From: JAGTRP01 sp035255045
GTDB lineage: Bacteria; Pseudomonadota; Gammaproteobacteria; Burkholderiales; Rhodocyclaceae
Reading direction: 5' to 3'
Assembly: GCA_035255045.1 (NCBI GenBank)
Contig: DATFAA010000139.1
Coordinates: 62,001 to 126,000, forward strand
Length of the DNA stretch: 64,000 nt
Part shown: positions 9,004-17,865 of the stretch, piece by piece
How positions within the stretch are numbered: position 1 is the first letter of the stretch
How the letters are laid out: every line of letters begins with the position of its first letter
Made by a program: the position numbers and the translations under genes
The notes under the pieces: model-generated
Told to the model about the DNA's origin: nothing
Database searches by the model: none
Seen by the model: the letters and a program-made list of their open reading frames with translations, nothing else

Positions 9004-9869
9004 CACGCCCTCCCGACGCCGAACAGCCCGGCCGGCCGGAACAGCAGCACCAGCAGGAAGAGGACGAAGCCGATGGTGTCCTTGAAGGCCACCGAGACGT
9101 ACACCGCCCCCAGGGATTCCACCAGGCCGAGGAGCAGCCCGCCGGCGATAGCGCCAGGCACCGAGCCCAGGCCGCCGAGGACGACGATGACGAAGCACTT
9201 GACGCTGAGGATCTCGCCCACCGTCGGATAGACGTAGAGGGAGGGCACCAGCAGCACCCCGGCGGCGGCGGCCAGGGCGGTGCCGATGCCGAAGGTGATC
9301 ATGTCGATGCGCACCACGTTCACCCCCATGAGGGCAGCCGAATCGGGATTCTGGGCGGTGGCCCGGATGGCCCGGCCGATGTCGGTGCGGGTCATGAGGA
9401 GGTAGAGGCCGCCGGTCAGGGCGATGGCGATGGCGAAGGCGATGGCTAGCTGCACCGAGATGGAGATGCCGAAGGGCCGCACCGGCGTCATGGCGTAGTC
9501 GAGGTTGATGTTGCGGTAGTCCCCGGCCCAGAAGAAGAGGGCGAGGTTGGCCAGGAGCAGGGAGAGGCCGGCGGTGTAGAGGAGGGTGTTGAGTTCGCCG
9601 CTGGGGATGATCTTCTTCAGCAGGAAACGGTGGACGAACATGCCGAAGGCGAACATCACCGGCGTCCACAGCAGGATGGAGAGGAAGGGGTCCAGGTGCC
9701 ACATCTCGTGGGACCAGTAGGCGCCGAACATGCCGAGCATGACCATTTCCCCGTGGGCCATGTTGATGATGCGCATGACCCCGAAGACGATGGTCAGGCC
9801 GATGGCGATCATCGCGTAGAGGGAGCCCGTCAGCACGCCGCTGACGACGCTCTGAGCCAGAGTTTCCAT
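9003..9869 (-). CDS. livH: Branched-chain amino acid-type ABC transporter permease LivH
   Basis: This 288-residue inner-membrane permease has eight predicted helices and LivH motifs: GVLTGSLYAMIAIGLTIVFG near the N-terminus, INMAHGEMVMLG, and the coupling loop IRATAQNPDSAALMGV. The gene ends with FRPAGLFG and overlaps livM by one base. A terminator-like hairpin (9889-9923) separates it from the upstream binding-protein gene, which probably lowers its expression relative to the binding protein. Confidence 0.93.
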   Translation of the reverse strand: METLAQSVVSGVLTGSLYAMIAIGLTIVFGVMRIINMAHGEMVMLGMFGAYWSHEMWHLDPFLSILLWTPVMFAFGMFVHRFLLKKIIPSGELNTLLYTAGLSLLLANLALFFWAGDYRNINLDYAMTPVRPFGISISVQLAIAFAIAIALTGGLYLLMTRTDIGRAIRATAQNPDSAALMGVNVVRIDMITFGIGTALAAAAGVLLVPSLYVYPTVGEILSVKCFVIVVLGGLGSVPGAIAGGLLLGLVESLGAVYVSVAFKDTIGFVLFLLVLLFRPAGLFGVGRA

Positions 9870-9888
9870 AACGGGTCCGGAGAGGAAG

Positions 9889-9923
9889 AAAAAGCCCCGC
9901 GCCGGTTGGTTATGGGCGCGGGG
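9889..9923 (-). terminator. Hairpin with T-tract between the binding-protein gene and livH
   Basis: On the minus strand CCCCGCGCC and GGCGCGGGG (9895-9923) form a 9-bp stem with an 11-nt loop, followed by TTTTT (9889-9893). It lies inside an apparent operon, so it may act as a partial terminator that leaves the binding protein in excess over the membrane subunits, a common arrangement in ABC operons. Confidence 0.65.
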
Positions 9924-9938
9924 AAAGCGGGTTGACTG

Positions 9939-11159
9939 TCAGCGCTTGCCCGGGTCCGGGAAGACGTAGGCGGCTTCGGCGTTGGCCTTGGGATAGACGT
10001 TCAGGAGCTCGCCGCCCTTCCATTGGGCCAGGACCGAGTGGGCCGGGGAATGGATGTTCTGGTTGGTGTACTGGTCGCCCAGGGGGCCCTTCCAGTTGCC
10101 GAACTTGGTCTTGCCGAAGGCCGTGTTCATGTCGGTCTGGAGCAGGGCCTGGCGCACGGCCTCCCGGTCGCCCTCCAGGTTGCCGGTGAGCTTGGCGCGC
10201 TTGATGGCGTCGGCGATGACGTAGATGGCGGAATAGCCTTCCACCTCATGCTCGTGGGGATGGATGCCGTATTTGGCCTGGAAATTCTTGTAGAAGGCCT
10301 TGGTCAGCTCTTCATTGGGGTTGCCGGACCAGGCGGCGGAGGAGAAGACATTCTCGGCCAGGGGGCCCAGCTGCTTGGCGAAGTCGGCGACCCCGAAGCC
10401 GCCGCCGAAGCCGACGAAGGCGCGGGCGTTGACGCCGATCTCCTTGGCATGGCGGGTCATGAGGATGGCGTCGGTGGTGGACACCGCCACCATGAGCAGC
10501 ATGTCGGGGTTGTTGGCCCGCACCTTGGTCATGACGGGCTTGAAGTCCAGGGTATTCACCGGATAGGCCTCGTCATTGACGATGGGCACGTTTCTGGACT
10601 TCAGGAACTGCATGGCGGCGTTGCCGATGGTCTTGCCGAACAGGGTGTTGTCGTAGACCACCGCCACCGATTTCGGCATCGCCCCCGGCACCTCGGTGAG
10701 GAACTTGTTGAAGGCCTCCGGGTAGATGGAGCCGGTGGGATTCTGGCGGAATACCCAGTCGAAGCCCTTGGCGGTGATGGCGTCGGCGGAGGGGTGGTCC
10801 ACCAGGTAGGGGGTCTTCAGCCGCTGGGCGATGGAGGCCACCTCGATGGCCTGGCCCGAGGCGCGGCCGCCGGTGAGGACGAGGACCTTCTGCTGGGTGA
10901 TGAGCTTCTCGGCGACGGTGGCGGCCAGGGGGTTCTTGGCCTGGTGGTCTTCGATCACCACCTCCAGCTTGCGGCCGTTGATGCCGCCCTTGGCGTTGAT
11001 CTCGTCTACAGCCAGGGTGTACGCCTTCTTGAACTTGTCCCCGAAGGGGGCGTCGGGCCCGGTCATGGGCTGGGGGGCGCCGATCTTCAGGGTTTCCTGG
11101 GCCATGGCCGCGGAAGCCGCGAAGGACAGGGCAAGGGCTATTTTCTTGTAGTGCTTCAT
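9939..11159 (-). CDS. Periplasmic substrate-binding protein of the Liv-type ABC importer
   Basis: This 406-residue LivK-like protein belongs to the Peripla_BP_6 (type I) fold. A Sec signal peptide (residues 1-20, ending AMA before QETLKIG) directs it to the periplasm. Fold features include the start LKIGAPQPMTGPDAPFG, VEVVIEDHQAKNP-like strands and LTGGRASGQA around the ligand cleft. GGAGGAGACAA precedes the ATG. It lies between mmsA and livHMGF on the same strand. The ligand is not predictable; coupling to methylmalonate-semialdehyde dehydrogenase suggests a branched-chain amino acid or a related carboxylate or amide. Confidence 0.88.
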   Translation of the reverse strand: MKHYKKIALALSFAASAAMAQETLKIGAPQPMTGPDAPFGDKFKKAYTLAVDEINAKGGINGRKLEVVIEDHQAKNPLAATVAEKLITQQKVLVLTGGRASGQAIEVASIAQRLKTPYLVDHPSADAITAKGFDWVFRQNPTGSIYPEAFNKFLTEVPGAMPKSVAVVYDNTLFGKTIGNAAMQFLKSRNVPIVNDEAYPVNTLDFKPVMTKVRANNPDMLLMVAVSTTDAILMTRHAKEIGVNARAFVGFGGGFGVADFAKQLGPLAENVFSSAAWSGNPNEELTKAFYKNFQAKYGIHPHEHEVEGYSAIYVIADAIKRAKLTGNLEGDREAVRQALLQTDMNTAFGKTKFGNWKGPLGDQYTNQNIHSPAHSVLAQWKGGELLNVYPKANAEAAYVFPDPGKR

Positions 11160-11183
11160 TTGTCTCCTCCGTTTCGTTTATGG

Positions 11184-11206
11184 GGGCGGAGCCGGAGTCT
11201 CCGCCC
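11184..11206 (-). other. Inverted repeat between mmsA and the binding-protein gene
   Basis: GGGCGGAG and CTCCGCCC form an 8-bp stem with a 7-nt loop in the 69-bp gap. No T-tract follows on the minus strand, so it is more likely an mRNA-stabilising or processing hairpin than an intrinsic terminator. Confidence 0.4.
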
Positions 11207-11228
11207 GGTCTGGGGCTGGGGTGCGAAA

Positions 11229-12749
11229 TCAGTGGGTGGGCATGACGAAGGCGTTGTCGGCGAGGCTGCCGGTGGGCCAGCGCTGGGTCACGGTCTTCTG
11301 CCGCGTGTAGAAGCGCACGCCCTCGGGGCCGTGGATGGCGTGGTCGCCGAACAGGGAACGCTTCCAGCCGCCGAAGCTGTGGAAGGCCATGGGCACGGGG
11401 ATGGGGACGTTGACCCCGACCATGCCCACCTGGATGCGGCGGGTGAATTCCCGGGCGGCGTGGCCGCTGCGGGTGAACACCGCCACGCCGTTGGCGAACT
11501 CGTGGGCATTGACGAGGCGGATGGCGTCCTCGAGGCTGTCGACGCGGACCACCGCGAGGACAGGCCCGAAGATTTCTTCCCGGTAGATGCGCATGTCGGG
11601 CCTGACGTGGTCGAACAGGCAGCCGCCCAGGAAGAAGCCCTGCTCGTGGCCGGGGACGGCGAGGCCGCGGCCGTCCACCACCAGCTTGGCGCCCTCGGCG
11701 ACGCCGGCATCCACGTAGGACTTCACCTTGTCGCAGTGCTGGCGGGTGACCAGGGGGCCCATTTCGGAATCCGGCGCCAGGCCGGGGCCGACGCACAGGT
11801 CCCGGGCCCGCTGGGCCATGCGCTCCACCAGGGCGTCGGCCACGTCGCCGACCGCCACCGCCACGGAGATGGCCATGCAGCGCTCGCCGGCCGAACCGTA
11901 GGCGGCGCCGGTGAGGGCATCCACCGTCTGGTCCAGGTCGGCGTCGGGCAGGACCACCATGTGGTTCTTGGCGCCGCCCAGGGCCTGGACGCGCTTGCCG
12001 TGGGCGGTGCCCGTGGCATAGACGTATTGGGCGATAGGGGTCGAGCCGACGAAGCTGACGGCGGCGACCCGGGGATCGGTGAGGAGGCCGTCCACCGCTT
12101 CCTTGTCGCCGTGCACCACGTTGAAGACGCCGGCCGGCAGGCCCGCCTCCTGCAGCAGCTCGGCCAGCAGCAGGCTGGGGGAGGGGTCCCGCTCCGAGGG
12201 CTTGAGGATGAAGGTGTTGCCGCAGGCCAGGGCGACCGGGAACATCCACATGGGCACCATGACCGGGAAATTGAAGGGAGTGATGCCGGCGCAGACGCCG
12301 ACCGGCTGGCGCATGGACCAGCTGTCGATGCCGCTGCCGATCTGCTCCGAGTATTCGCCCTTGAGGAGATGGGGAATGCCGCAGGCGAACTCCACCACCT
12401 CGAGGCCGCGGGTCACCTCGCCCTTGGCGTCGGAGAGAACCTTGCCGTGCTCCCGGGTGATGAGGGCGGCCAGCCGGTCGGCATTGCGCTCCACCAGTTC
12501 CTTGAACTTGAACAGCACCCGGGCCCGGCGCAGGGGGGAGGTGTCGGCCCAGGCGGGGAGGGCGGCGGTGGCCGCCTGGAGGGCCGCCTCCAGGGTGGTG
12601 GCGTCGGCCAGGGGGACATGGGCCGCCACTTCGCCGGTGGCCGGATCGAAAACCTCGCCCCAGCGGCCGTCGGCGGCAGCAACCGGCTTGCCGGCAATAA
12701 AATGGGAGAGGCGTTGGGGTTGGGATGCGTTGTGTCGTGGGGAAGTCAT
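11229..12749 (-). CDS. mmsA: Methylmalonate-semialdehyde dehydrogenase (CoA-acylating)
   Basis: This 506-residue cytoplasmic enzyme converts methylmalonate (or malonate) semialdehyde, NAD and CoA to propionyl-CoA (or acetyl-CoA) and CO2, the last step of valine, beta-alanine or inositol breakdown. The aldehyde-dehydrogenase Cys is at residue 291 in SAGERCMAIS. The motif ALGGAKNHMVVLPDAD, lacking the general-base Glu of ordinary ALDHs, is diagnostic of the CoA-dependent MmsA group. The start at 12749 (MTSPRHN) is preferred over one 14 codons upstream because that extension lies in the divergent promoter region. It heads the operon with the liv transporter and is divergent from iclR. Confidence 0.92.
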   Translation of the reverse strand: MTSPRHNASQPQRLSHFIAGKPVAAADGRWGEVFDPATGEVAAHVPLADATTLEAALQAATAALPAWADTSPLRRARVLFKFKELVERNADRLAALITREHGKVLSDAKGEVTRGLEVVEFACGIPHLLKGEYSEQIGSGIDSWSMRQPVGVCAGITPFNFPVMVPMWMFPVALACGNTFILKPSERDPSPSLLLAELLQEAGLPAGVFNVVHGDKEAVDGLLTDPRVAAVSFVGSTPIAQYVYATGTAHGKRVQALGGAKNHMVVLPDADLDQTVDALTGAAYGSAGERCMAISVAVAVGDVADALVERMAQRARDLCVGPGLAPDSEMGPLVTRQHCDKVKSYVDAGVAEGAKLVVDGRGLAVPGHEQGFFLGGCLFDHVRPDMRIYREEIFGPVLAVVRVDSLEDAIRLVNAHEFANGVAVFTRSGHAAREFTRRIQVGMVGVNVPIPVPMAFHSFGGWKRSLFGDHAIHGPEGVRFYTRQKTVTQRWPTGSLADNAFVMPTH

Positions 12750-12802
12750 GATCGCTGGTTGGTTGTTCGCTATCGAAAATCTTGCAATCATCGCGACAGC
12801 CG

Positions 12803-12830
12803 TTCAAAATACGGAACGCGATTCAAAATA
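12803..12830. promoter_or_regulatory. Direct repeats in the mmsA-iclR divergent promoter region
   Basis: In the 111-bp space between the two starts, TTCAAAATA occurs at 12803-12811 and 12822-12830, spaced 19 bp apart, about two helical turns. A short ATACG/CGTAT dyad (12809-12813 and 12836-12840) overlaps. These are candidate binding sites for the adjacent IclR-family regulator; this is inference from position. Confidence 0.4.
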
Positions 12831-12860
12831 GTGTACGTATTGAAGATCAGGGCTTAACCT

Positions 12861-13691
12861 ATGTCAAGAGAAAATATCGACGCCCTTGGAACGGCCGAGG
12901 GCAAGGGGCAGACAGGGGCGCCGAAGGGCAGCGCGCCGGCGGTGCTGAAGGCGGTGCAGGTGCTGGATGCCCTGGCCGAGGCCGGCGAGCCCCTGTCCCT
13001 GGCGGCGCTCACCCAGCGCCTCGAACTGCCCAAGAGCAGCCTCCTCAGCCTGTGCAACACCCTGTGCGCCACCGGCCTCGCCCGCCGCAACGAGCGCGGC
13101 AGCTACGAGCTGGGCAGCCGCATCCTCGATTTCGCCCAGGCCTACCTGCGCACCACGGACATCACCAAGGAGTTCGTCTACGCCTGGGACGAGATGGGGG
13201 AGCTGCGGGACGAGGGGGTGGTGCTGGCCGTCCTCGACGGCACCGACTCGGTGTATGTGGGCTGCCGCAACGGCAGCCGCCCCCTGGGGGTGACCTACCG
13301 CATCGGCATGCGCCTGCCGGCGAGCTGCACCGCCACCGGCAAGGCCCTCCTCAGCACCCTGCCGGAAAGCCAGGTGAAGCAGCTCTACCGGGGGGTCGCC
13401 TTCACCCGTCTCTCACCCCACAGCCACGCCAGCCTAAAGAGCCTGCAGGCCGATCTACAGGGCATCCGCCAGCGGGGCTATGCCATCGACGACGAGGAGA
13501 CGCGGGAAGGGATGTACTGCATCGGGGCGCCGGTCTTCGACGCCAGCGGCACCCACGCCATCGCGGCGGTGGCGGTGAGCACCCTGAAGGCCCAGGGCGA
13601 GGCCTACCAGCGCGAGGTGACCGCCGCCGTGGTGCGCCTGGCTTCCATCCTCTCCAAGCGCATGGGCGGCACCCCCCCCCGGCCGGCTTAG
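12861..13691 (+). CDS. IclR-family transcriptional regulator
   Basis: This 276-residue regulator has an N-terminal winged helix-turn-helix (about residues 25-90, AVLKAVQVLDALAEAG then SLAALTQRLELPKSSLLSL) and a C-terminal IclR effector domain (about 105-265, with RIGMRLPASCTATGKALLS and the late MYCIGAPVFDASG). It is divergent from mmsA and so probably controls mmsA and the liv genes in response to a small carboxylate or acyl compound. The stop codon overlaps by 4 nt with the stop of the convergent RND pump gene. Residues 1-24 are low-complexity and not part of the domain. Confidence 0.9.
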   Translation: MSRENIDALGTAEGKGQTGAPKGSAPAVLKAVQVLDALAEAGEPLSLAALTQRLELPKSSLLSLCNTLCATGLARRNERGSYELGSRILDFAQAYLRTTDITKEFVYAWDEMGELRDEGVVLAVLDGTDSVYVGCRNGSRPLGVTYRIGMRLPASCTATGKALLSTLPESQVKQLYRGVAFTRLSPHSHASLKSLQADLQGIRQRGYAIDDEETREGMYCIGAPVFDASGTHAIAAVAVSTLKAQGEAYQREVTAAVVRLASILSKRMGGTPPRPA

Positions 13692-16600
13692 GAAGCGGCG
13701 GCGGACGCCGTCTTGCGGGCGGCCCGCTTGGCCAGCCAGCCTTCCACCAGGGAATAGACCGAAGGCACCACCACCAGGGTGAGGAGGGTGGAGGACACCA
13801 TGCCGCCGATGACCGCCACCGACAGGGGCTGGTTGGTCTCGGCGCCGGCCCCCAGGCCAAGGGCGGCGGGCAGCAGGGCCAGGATGACGGTGGCGGAGGT
13901 CATCAGCACCGGCCGCATGCGGATCGGGCAGGCCTCCCGCAGGGCGGCGTCGATGGCCATGCCGCCTTCCCGCCGCTGGTTGGTGAGATCCACCAGCAGG
14001 ATGGAGTTCTTCGCCACCAGGCCGATGAGGAGCACCAGGCCGATCATGGAATAGATGTTCAGGGTCTGGCCGGTGGCCCACAGGGCGGCGACGCCGCCGA
14101 TGATGGCCAGGGGCTGGGCCAGCATGACGATGAAGGGCTGCAGGAAGGAATCGAACTGGCTGGCCAGGACCATGTACAGCAGCACCAGGGCGAGGGCGAA
14201 GGCGAATGCCATGTACTTGGTGGTCTTGCCGAATTCTTCGGCCTGGCCGATGAGCTTCACCTGGTAGCCGGGAGGCAGGTCGGCCGCCGCCGCCTTGACC
14301 TTGGCCACCGCGTCCCCCAGGGGAATGGTGGGGGTGGCGAAGAAGGTGGCGGAGTACTGCAGGTCGAAGCGGCCGATCACCGCCGGGCCCAGGGTCTCGC
14401 TGAAGCCGGCTACCGAATCCAGGCGCACCAGCTTGCCGTCCCGGCTGCGCAGCCAGATCTTGGAGAGGTCGGCGGGCTGGGTGAATTCCCCTTCCTTGCC
14501 CTTGACCCGGATGTCGTAGCGCTGGCCGTCCCCGGGCTCGTCGTTGAACTTGGCGATGTCCACGCCGCCGGTCAGCATGTTGATGGCCTGGGCCACGTCG
14601 CCGGTGGACAGGTTGGCCGCGGCGATGCGCAGGCGGTCGGGCTGGAACACTAGCTGGGGCAGGTCGAGCTGGAGGTCGGTGTCGATGCGCCCGCCCAGGT
14701 CCGGGTCGGCGATCAGCTTGCCCTGCAGCTCCCGGGTCAGGCGGCCGACTTCGGACAGGTTCTCGCCGGTGAGGACGAATTGCAGGGGCTCGCCGCGCTG
14801 GCCCTGGACCATGGGGTAGGGGGCGGCGAACACCCGGGCGCCGGGAATCTGGCCCAGCTCCTTGCGCAGGATGGGCAGGATGTCCTGCTGGCTGACGGTG
14901 CGCTCCTCCCGGGGCGCCATGCGGGCCACCACGGTGCCCTGGTTCACCTGGCCGGCGCTGCCGAGGCCGATGAGGGCGAATTCGGTGACCACCTCCTTGT
15001 GCTCCCGCAGCACTCCTTCCACCAGCTTGAGGCGGGAGTCGGTGTAGTCGATGGAGGAGCCCAGGGGCGCCCGCAGATAAACCAGGAAGCGGCCCTCGTC
15101 CTGGTCGGGGGCGAAGGTCTTGCCTACCTGGGCGAAGAAGAAGCCGCTCGAAGCCACCACCGCTACCGTCAGGAACACCACCTTCCAGCGATGATTGAGC
15201 GCCCACTCCAGGAGCCGGCGGTAGAAGTTGTCCAGTTTTCGGAAGCCGCCTTCGATGGCGGCGTGGACGCGGCTGTGGTGGTGGCCCTTCTCCCGCACGG
15301 TCAGGAAGCGGGAGCACAGCATGGGGGTGAGGGTGAGGGAGACGAAGAGGGACACCAGCACCCCGAAGGTCACCACCACGGCGAAGGAGCGGAAGAACTG
15401 GCCGATGATGCCGCTCATGAAGATCACCGGGGCGAAGATGGAGACCAGGGAGAGGGTGGCGGCGATGACGGCGAAGACCACCTCGTTGGAGCCGTTGATG
15501 GCCGCCGACATGGGGTCGGGGTCCAGTTCCTCCCGGTGGCGGAAGATGTTCTCAAGGACCACGATGGCGTCGTCCACCACCACCCCGATGAGGAGCAGCA
15601 GTCCGAGCAGGGTCAGCGAATTGAGGGTGTAGCCGAAGAAGTAGATGACGGCGATGGCCCCCATCAGGGACACCGGGATGGCCAGGGAAATGATCAGGGT
15701 CGAGCGCACCGACTGCAGGAACAGCCAGACCACCAGGGCGGCCAGGAGCGTGCCCTCCAGCAGGTGCTCCTTGAGGGCGTTGACGATTTCCAGGATGAAG
15801 ACGGCGTCGTTGGACACCACGTGCAGCTGCATGCCGGGGGGCAGCTGGGGGCGCAGCTCGTTGTCGATCTTCTCCTTCACCTTGTCCACGATGGCCACGG
15901 TGTTGGTGTTGGTGATCTTGACGATGCCGAGGCCAACGGTGGTCTCGCCGTTGAAACGGGCGAGCTGGCGGTTGTCGGTGAGGCCGTCGATGACTTCGGC
16001 CACATCCTCCAGCTTGATGGGGGCGGTGCCCTTCCAGGCCACCACCATCTGCTTGAGGCTGTCGAGGGTGTGGAATTCCAGGTCGAGCTTGACCAGATTC
16101 TCCGTCTTCTCGCCGACCACGAAGCCGCCGGCCAGCTGGACGTGCTCCTTGTTGAAGGCGTCGGTGATGTCCTGGGCGGTGACCCCGAGGGCGGCCATGC
16201 GGGCCGGCACCAGCTCGACCCGGATGGTGCGGTCCCGGCGGCCGCCGAGGCGCACTTCGCCGACGCCGTCGATGGTCTCGAGGCGCTTCTTGAGGATGTT
16301 GATGGCGTACTGGTTGAGCTGCTGCTGGGTGCGGTCGCCCTGCAGGGCCAGCCACATGATGGGCTGGGCGTTGGTCTCCACCTTGGCGACGATGGGCGGA
16401 TCGACGTCCTTGGGCAGGCGGCGCAGCACCTGGTTCACCTTGGCCTGGACCTCGTTGAAGGCGACGTCGATCTTCTTTTCCAGGTTGAAGGTGATGTTGA
16501 TCACCGAAACGCCGGGGGACGACGTGGACTGGATGTGCTCGATGCCCGGGGTGGAGTTCACCGAGCTCTCGATGATGTTGGTGACCGAGGCGTCGACGAT

Positions 16601-16771
16601 GTCCGGGTTGGCCCCCTTGAGGGCGGTGGTGATCGACACCACCGGGAATTCGATGTACGGGTAGCGGTCCATGCCGATGCGCCCGTAGCTGATGATGCCG
16701 AAGAGCACCAGCACGGCGCTCAGCATCCACGCCAGGACGTGGCGCTTGATGGACAGCTCGGGCAGGGTCAT
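13688..16771 (-). CDS. RND-family multidrug efflux inner-membrane permease
   Basis: This 1027-residue protein has the RND layout: TM1 at residues 12-32, a large periplasmic porter loop, a central block of helices (about 335-535), a second periplasmic loop and a C-terminal helix block. The proton-relay aspartate pair is visible in TM4 (LLIGVVVDDAIVVLEN). The early RYPYIEFPVVSI motif and overall length fit the HAE-1 (hydrophobe/amphiphile) class rather than the heavy-metal class. It works with the adaptor encoded upstream, the genes overlapping by ATGA. No outer-membrane TolC-like gene is present nearby, so a TolC encoded elsewhere would be needed. Confidence 0.93.
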   Translation of the reverse strand: MTLPELSIKRHVLAWMLSAVLVLFGIISYGRIGMDRYPYIEFPVVSITTALKGANPDIVDASVTNIIESSVNSTPGIEHIQSTSSPGVSVINITFNLEKKIDVAFNEVQAKVNQVLRRLPKDVDPPIVAKVETNAQPIMWLALQGDRTQQQLNQYAINILKKRLETIDGVGEVRLGGRRDRTIRVELVPARMAALGVTAQDITDAFNKEHVQLAGGFVVGEKTENLVKLDLEFHTLDSLKQMVVAWKGTAPIKLEDVAEVIDGLTDNRQLARFNGETTVGLGIVKITNTNTVAIVDKVKEKIDNELRPQLPPGMQLHVVSNDAVFILEIVNALKEHLLEGTLLAALVVWLFLQSVRSTLIISLAIPVSLMGAIAVIYFFGYTLNSLTLLGLLLLIGVVVDDAIVVLENIFRHREELDPDPMSAAINGSNEVVFAVIAATLSLVSIFAPVIFMSGIIGQFFRSFAVVVTFGVLVSLFVSLTLTPMLCSRFLTVREKGHHHSRVHAAIEGGFRKLDNFYRRLLEWALNHRWKVVFLTVAVVASSGFFFAQVGKTFAPDQDEGRFLVYLRAPLGSSIDYTDSRLKLVEGVLREHKEVVTEFALIGLGSAGQVNQGTVVARMAPREERTVSQQDILPILRKELGQIPGARVFAAPYPMVQGQRGEPLQFVLTGENLSEVGRLTRELQGKLIADPDLGGRIDTDLQLDLPQLVFQPDRLRIAAANLSTGDVAQAINMLTGGVDIAKFNDEPGDGQRYDIRVKGKEGEFTQPADLSKIWLRSRDGKLVRLDSVAGFSETLGPAVIGRFDLQYSATFFATPTIPLGDAVAKVKAAAADLPPGYQVKLIGQAEEFGKTTKYMAFAFALALVLLYMVLASQFDSFLQPFIVMLAQPLAIIGGVAALWATGQTLNIYSMIGLVLLIGLVAKNSILLVDLTNQRREGGMAIDAALREACPIRMRPVLMTSATVILALLPAALGLGAGAETNQPLSVAVIGGMVSSTLLTLVVVPSVYSLVEGWLAKRAARKTASAAAS

Positions 16772-17865
16772 TTGGCTGGCGCGGCGGCCGGCTTCTGGCC
16801 GGCGGCGGGTTCGCGGACCGCCACCGCGGCGTTGTCGGTGAGGAAGCCGGCGCCGTCGAGGGCGATGGTCTCGCCGCCCTGGAGGCCCTTGCGGATCTCC
16901 ACCATGCCGGCCTCCTTGCTGCCGGTCTCGACCACCTTCTGTCTGGCCTTGCCGTCGGCGATGGCATAGACCACCTTGCCGGCCGGGCGCAGCACCACCG
17001 ACTGCTCGGGGACGACCACCGCCCCTTGCCGGCGCCCGGCGACCACCACGGCATCCACCGAGCCGCCGCCCTTGAGGGCGCCCGGGTTGTCGAAGCGGGC
17101 GATGGCCTCCACCGCCCGGCTGCCTTCCAGCACGGTCGGGCGGATGTCCTCGATCACCCCGGTGACAGGCGCGTCAGGAGCGAGGGGGCTGCTGATCCTT
17201 ACCGCCATGCCGGCCTGCAGGCGGGAGGCGGCGTTTTCGGGGAAGGGTAGGTTGGCCCGCAGGCGCTGGTTGGAAACCATGCGGAACAGGGGGTCGCCGA
17301 CCTTGACGTAATCCCCCGGGCTGGCCACCTGGACTTCGATGACGCCATCCAGGGGCGAGACGACCTGGGTCTTGCCCAGGTTGTCCCGGGAAATGGCTCC
17401 CCGGGAGCGAGCGGCGGCCAGCTGGTTCTTGAGGGCGTCGCGCTGGGCGGTGACGTCGTCCAGGGCGTTGCGGGAAATGAAATTCTTCTGCACCAGCTCG
17501 GTCTGCCGTGCCACCAGGCGCTCCTGCTGGGCCAGCAGGGCTTCCAGGCGGGCGATCTCGGCGCTGTCGGCACGGGCCTGGTTGCCGGCGTCGGTGGGGT
17601 CGATGCGGGCCAGCAGCTGGCCCTTCTTCACCGCCTGGCCGTTGTGGGCGTGGACGGCGACCACCCGGCCGGCCACTTCGGCGGCGATCTTGGGGTCCAT
17701 CACCGCTTCCAGGGAGCCCAGGGTGCGCTCGGTGACTTCGAGGTCCACCACCTTGGCCTGGGTGGTGGTGATCAGCGTCGGGGGCGCCCCCTTCTTCTCC
17801 GCCGGCTTGTCGCCGCAGGCAGCGACCACGAGGCCGGCGGCCAGAATGGAGGCGATCCGCTTCAT
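16768..17865 (-). CDS. RND efflux periplasmic adaptor lipoprotein
   Basis: This 365-residue membrane-fusion protein bridges the RND pump to an outer-membrane channel. It begins with a lipoprotein signal, lipobox VAAC at Cys17, so it is anchored in the inner membrane. Order: lipoyl-like half (VAGRVVAVHAHNGQAVKKGQLLARID), alpha-helical hairpin (about 100-150), second lipoyl half (VSPLDGVIEVQVASPGDYV), beta-barrel and a C-terminal membrane-proximal domain. The ATG overlaps the lysA stop (ATGA), which fixes the start and ties its translation to lysA. The protein ends in an Ala/Pro/Lys tail. Confidence 0.92.
   Translation of the reverse strand: MKRIASILAAGLVVAACGDKPAEKKGAPPTLITTTQAKVVDLEVTERTLGSLEAVMDPKIAAEVAGRVVAVHAHNGQAVKKGQLLARIDPTDAGNQARADSAEIARLEALLAQQERLVARQTELVQKNFISRNALDDVTAQRDALKNQLAAARSRGAISRDNLGKTQVVSPLDGVIEVQVASPGDYVKVGDPLFRMVSNQRLRANLPFPENAASRLQAGMAVRISSPLAPDAPVTGVIEDIRPTVLEGSRAVEAIARFDNPGALKGGGSVDAVVVAGRRQGAVVVPEQSVVLRPAGKVVYAIADGKARQKVVETGSKEAGMVEIRKGLQGGETIALDGAGFLTDNAAVAVREPAAGQKPAAAPAK

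Noticed and set aside
10023..12857. A 944-codon open frame on the plus strand
   Set aside because: It is antisense to the binding-protein gene and mmsA, has no domain, and arises from the strong third-position GC bias.
14780..16969. A 729-codon open frame opposite the RND pump gene
   Set aside because: It is antisense to a complete pump and its adaptor and has a His/Asp/Gly-rich shadow composition.
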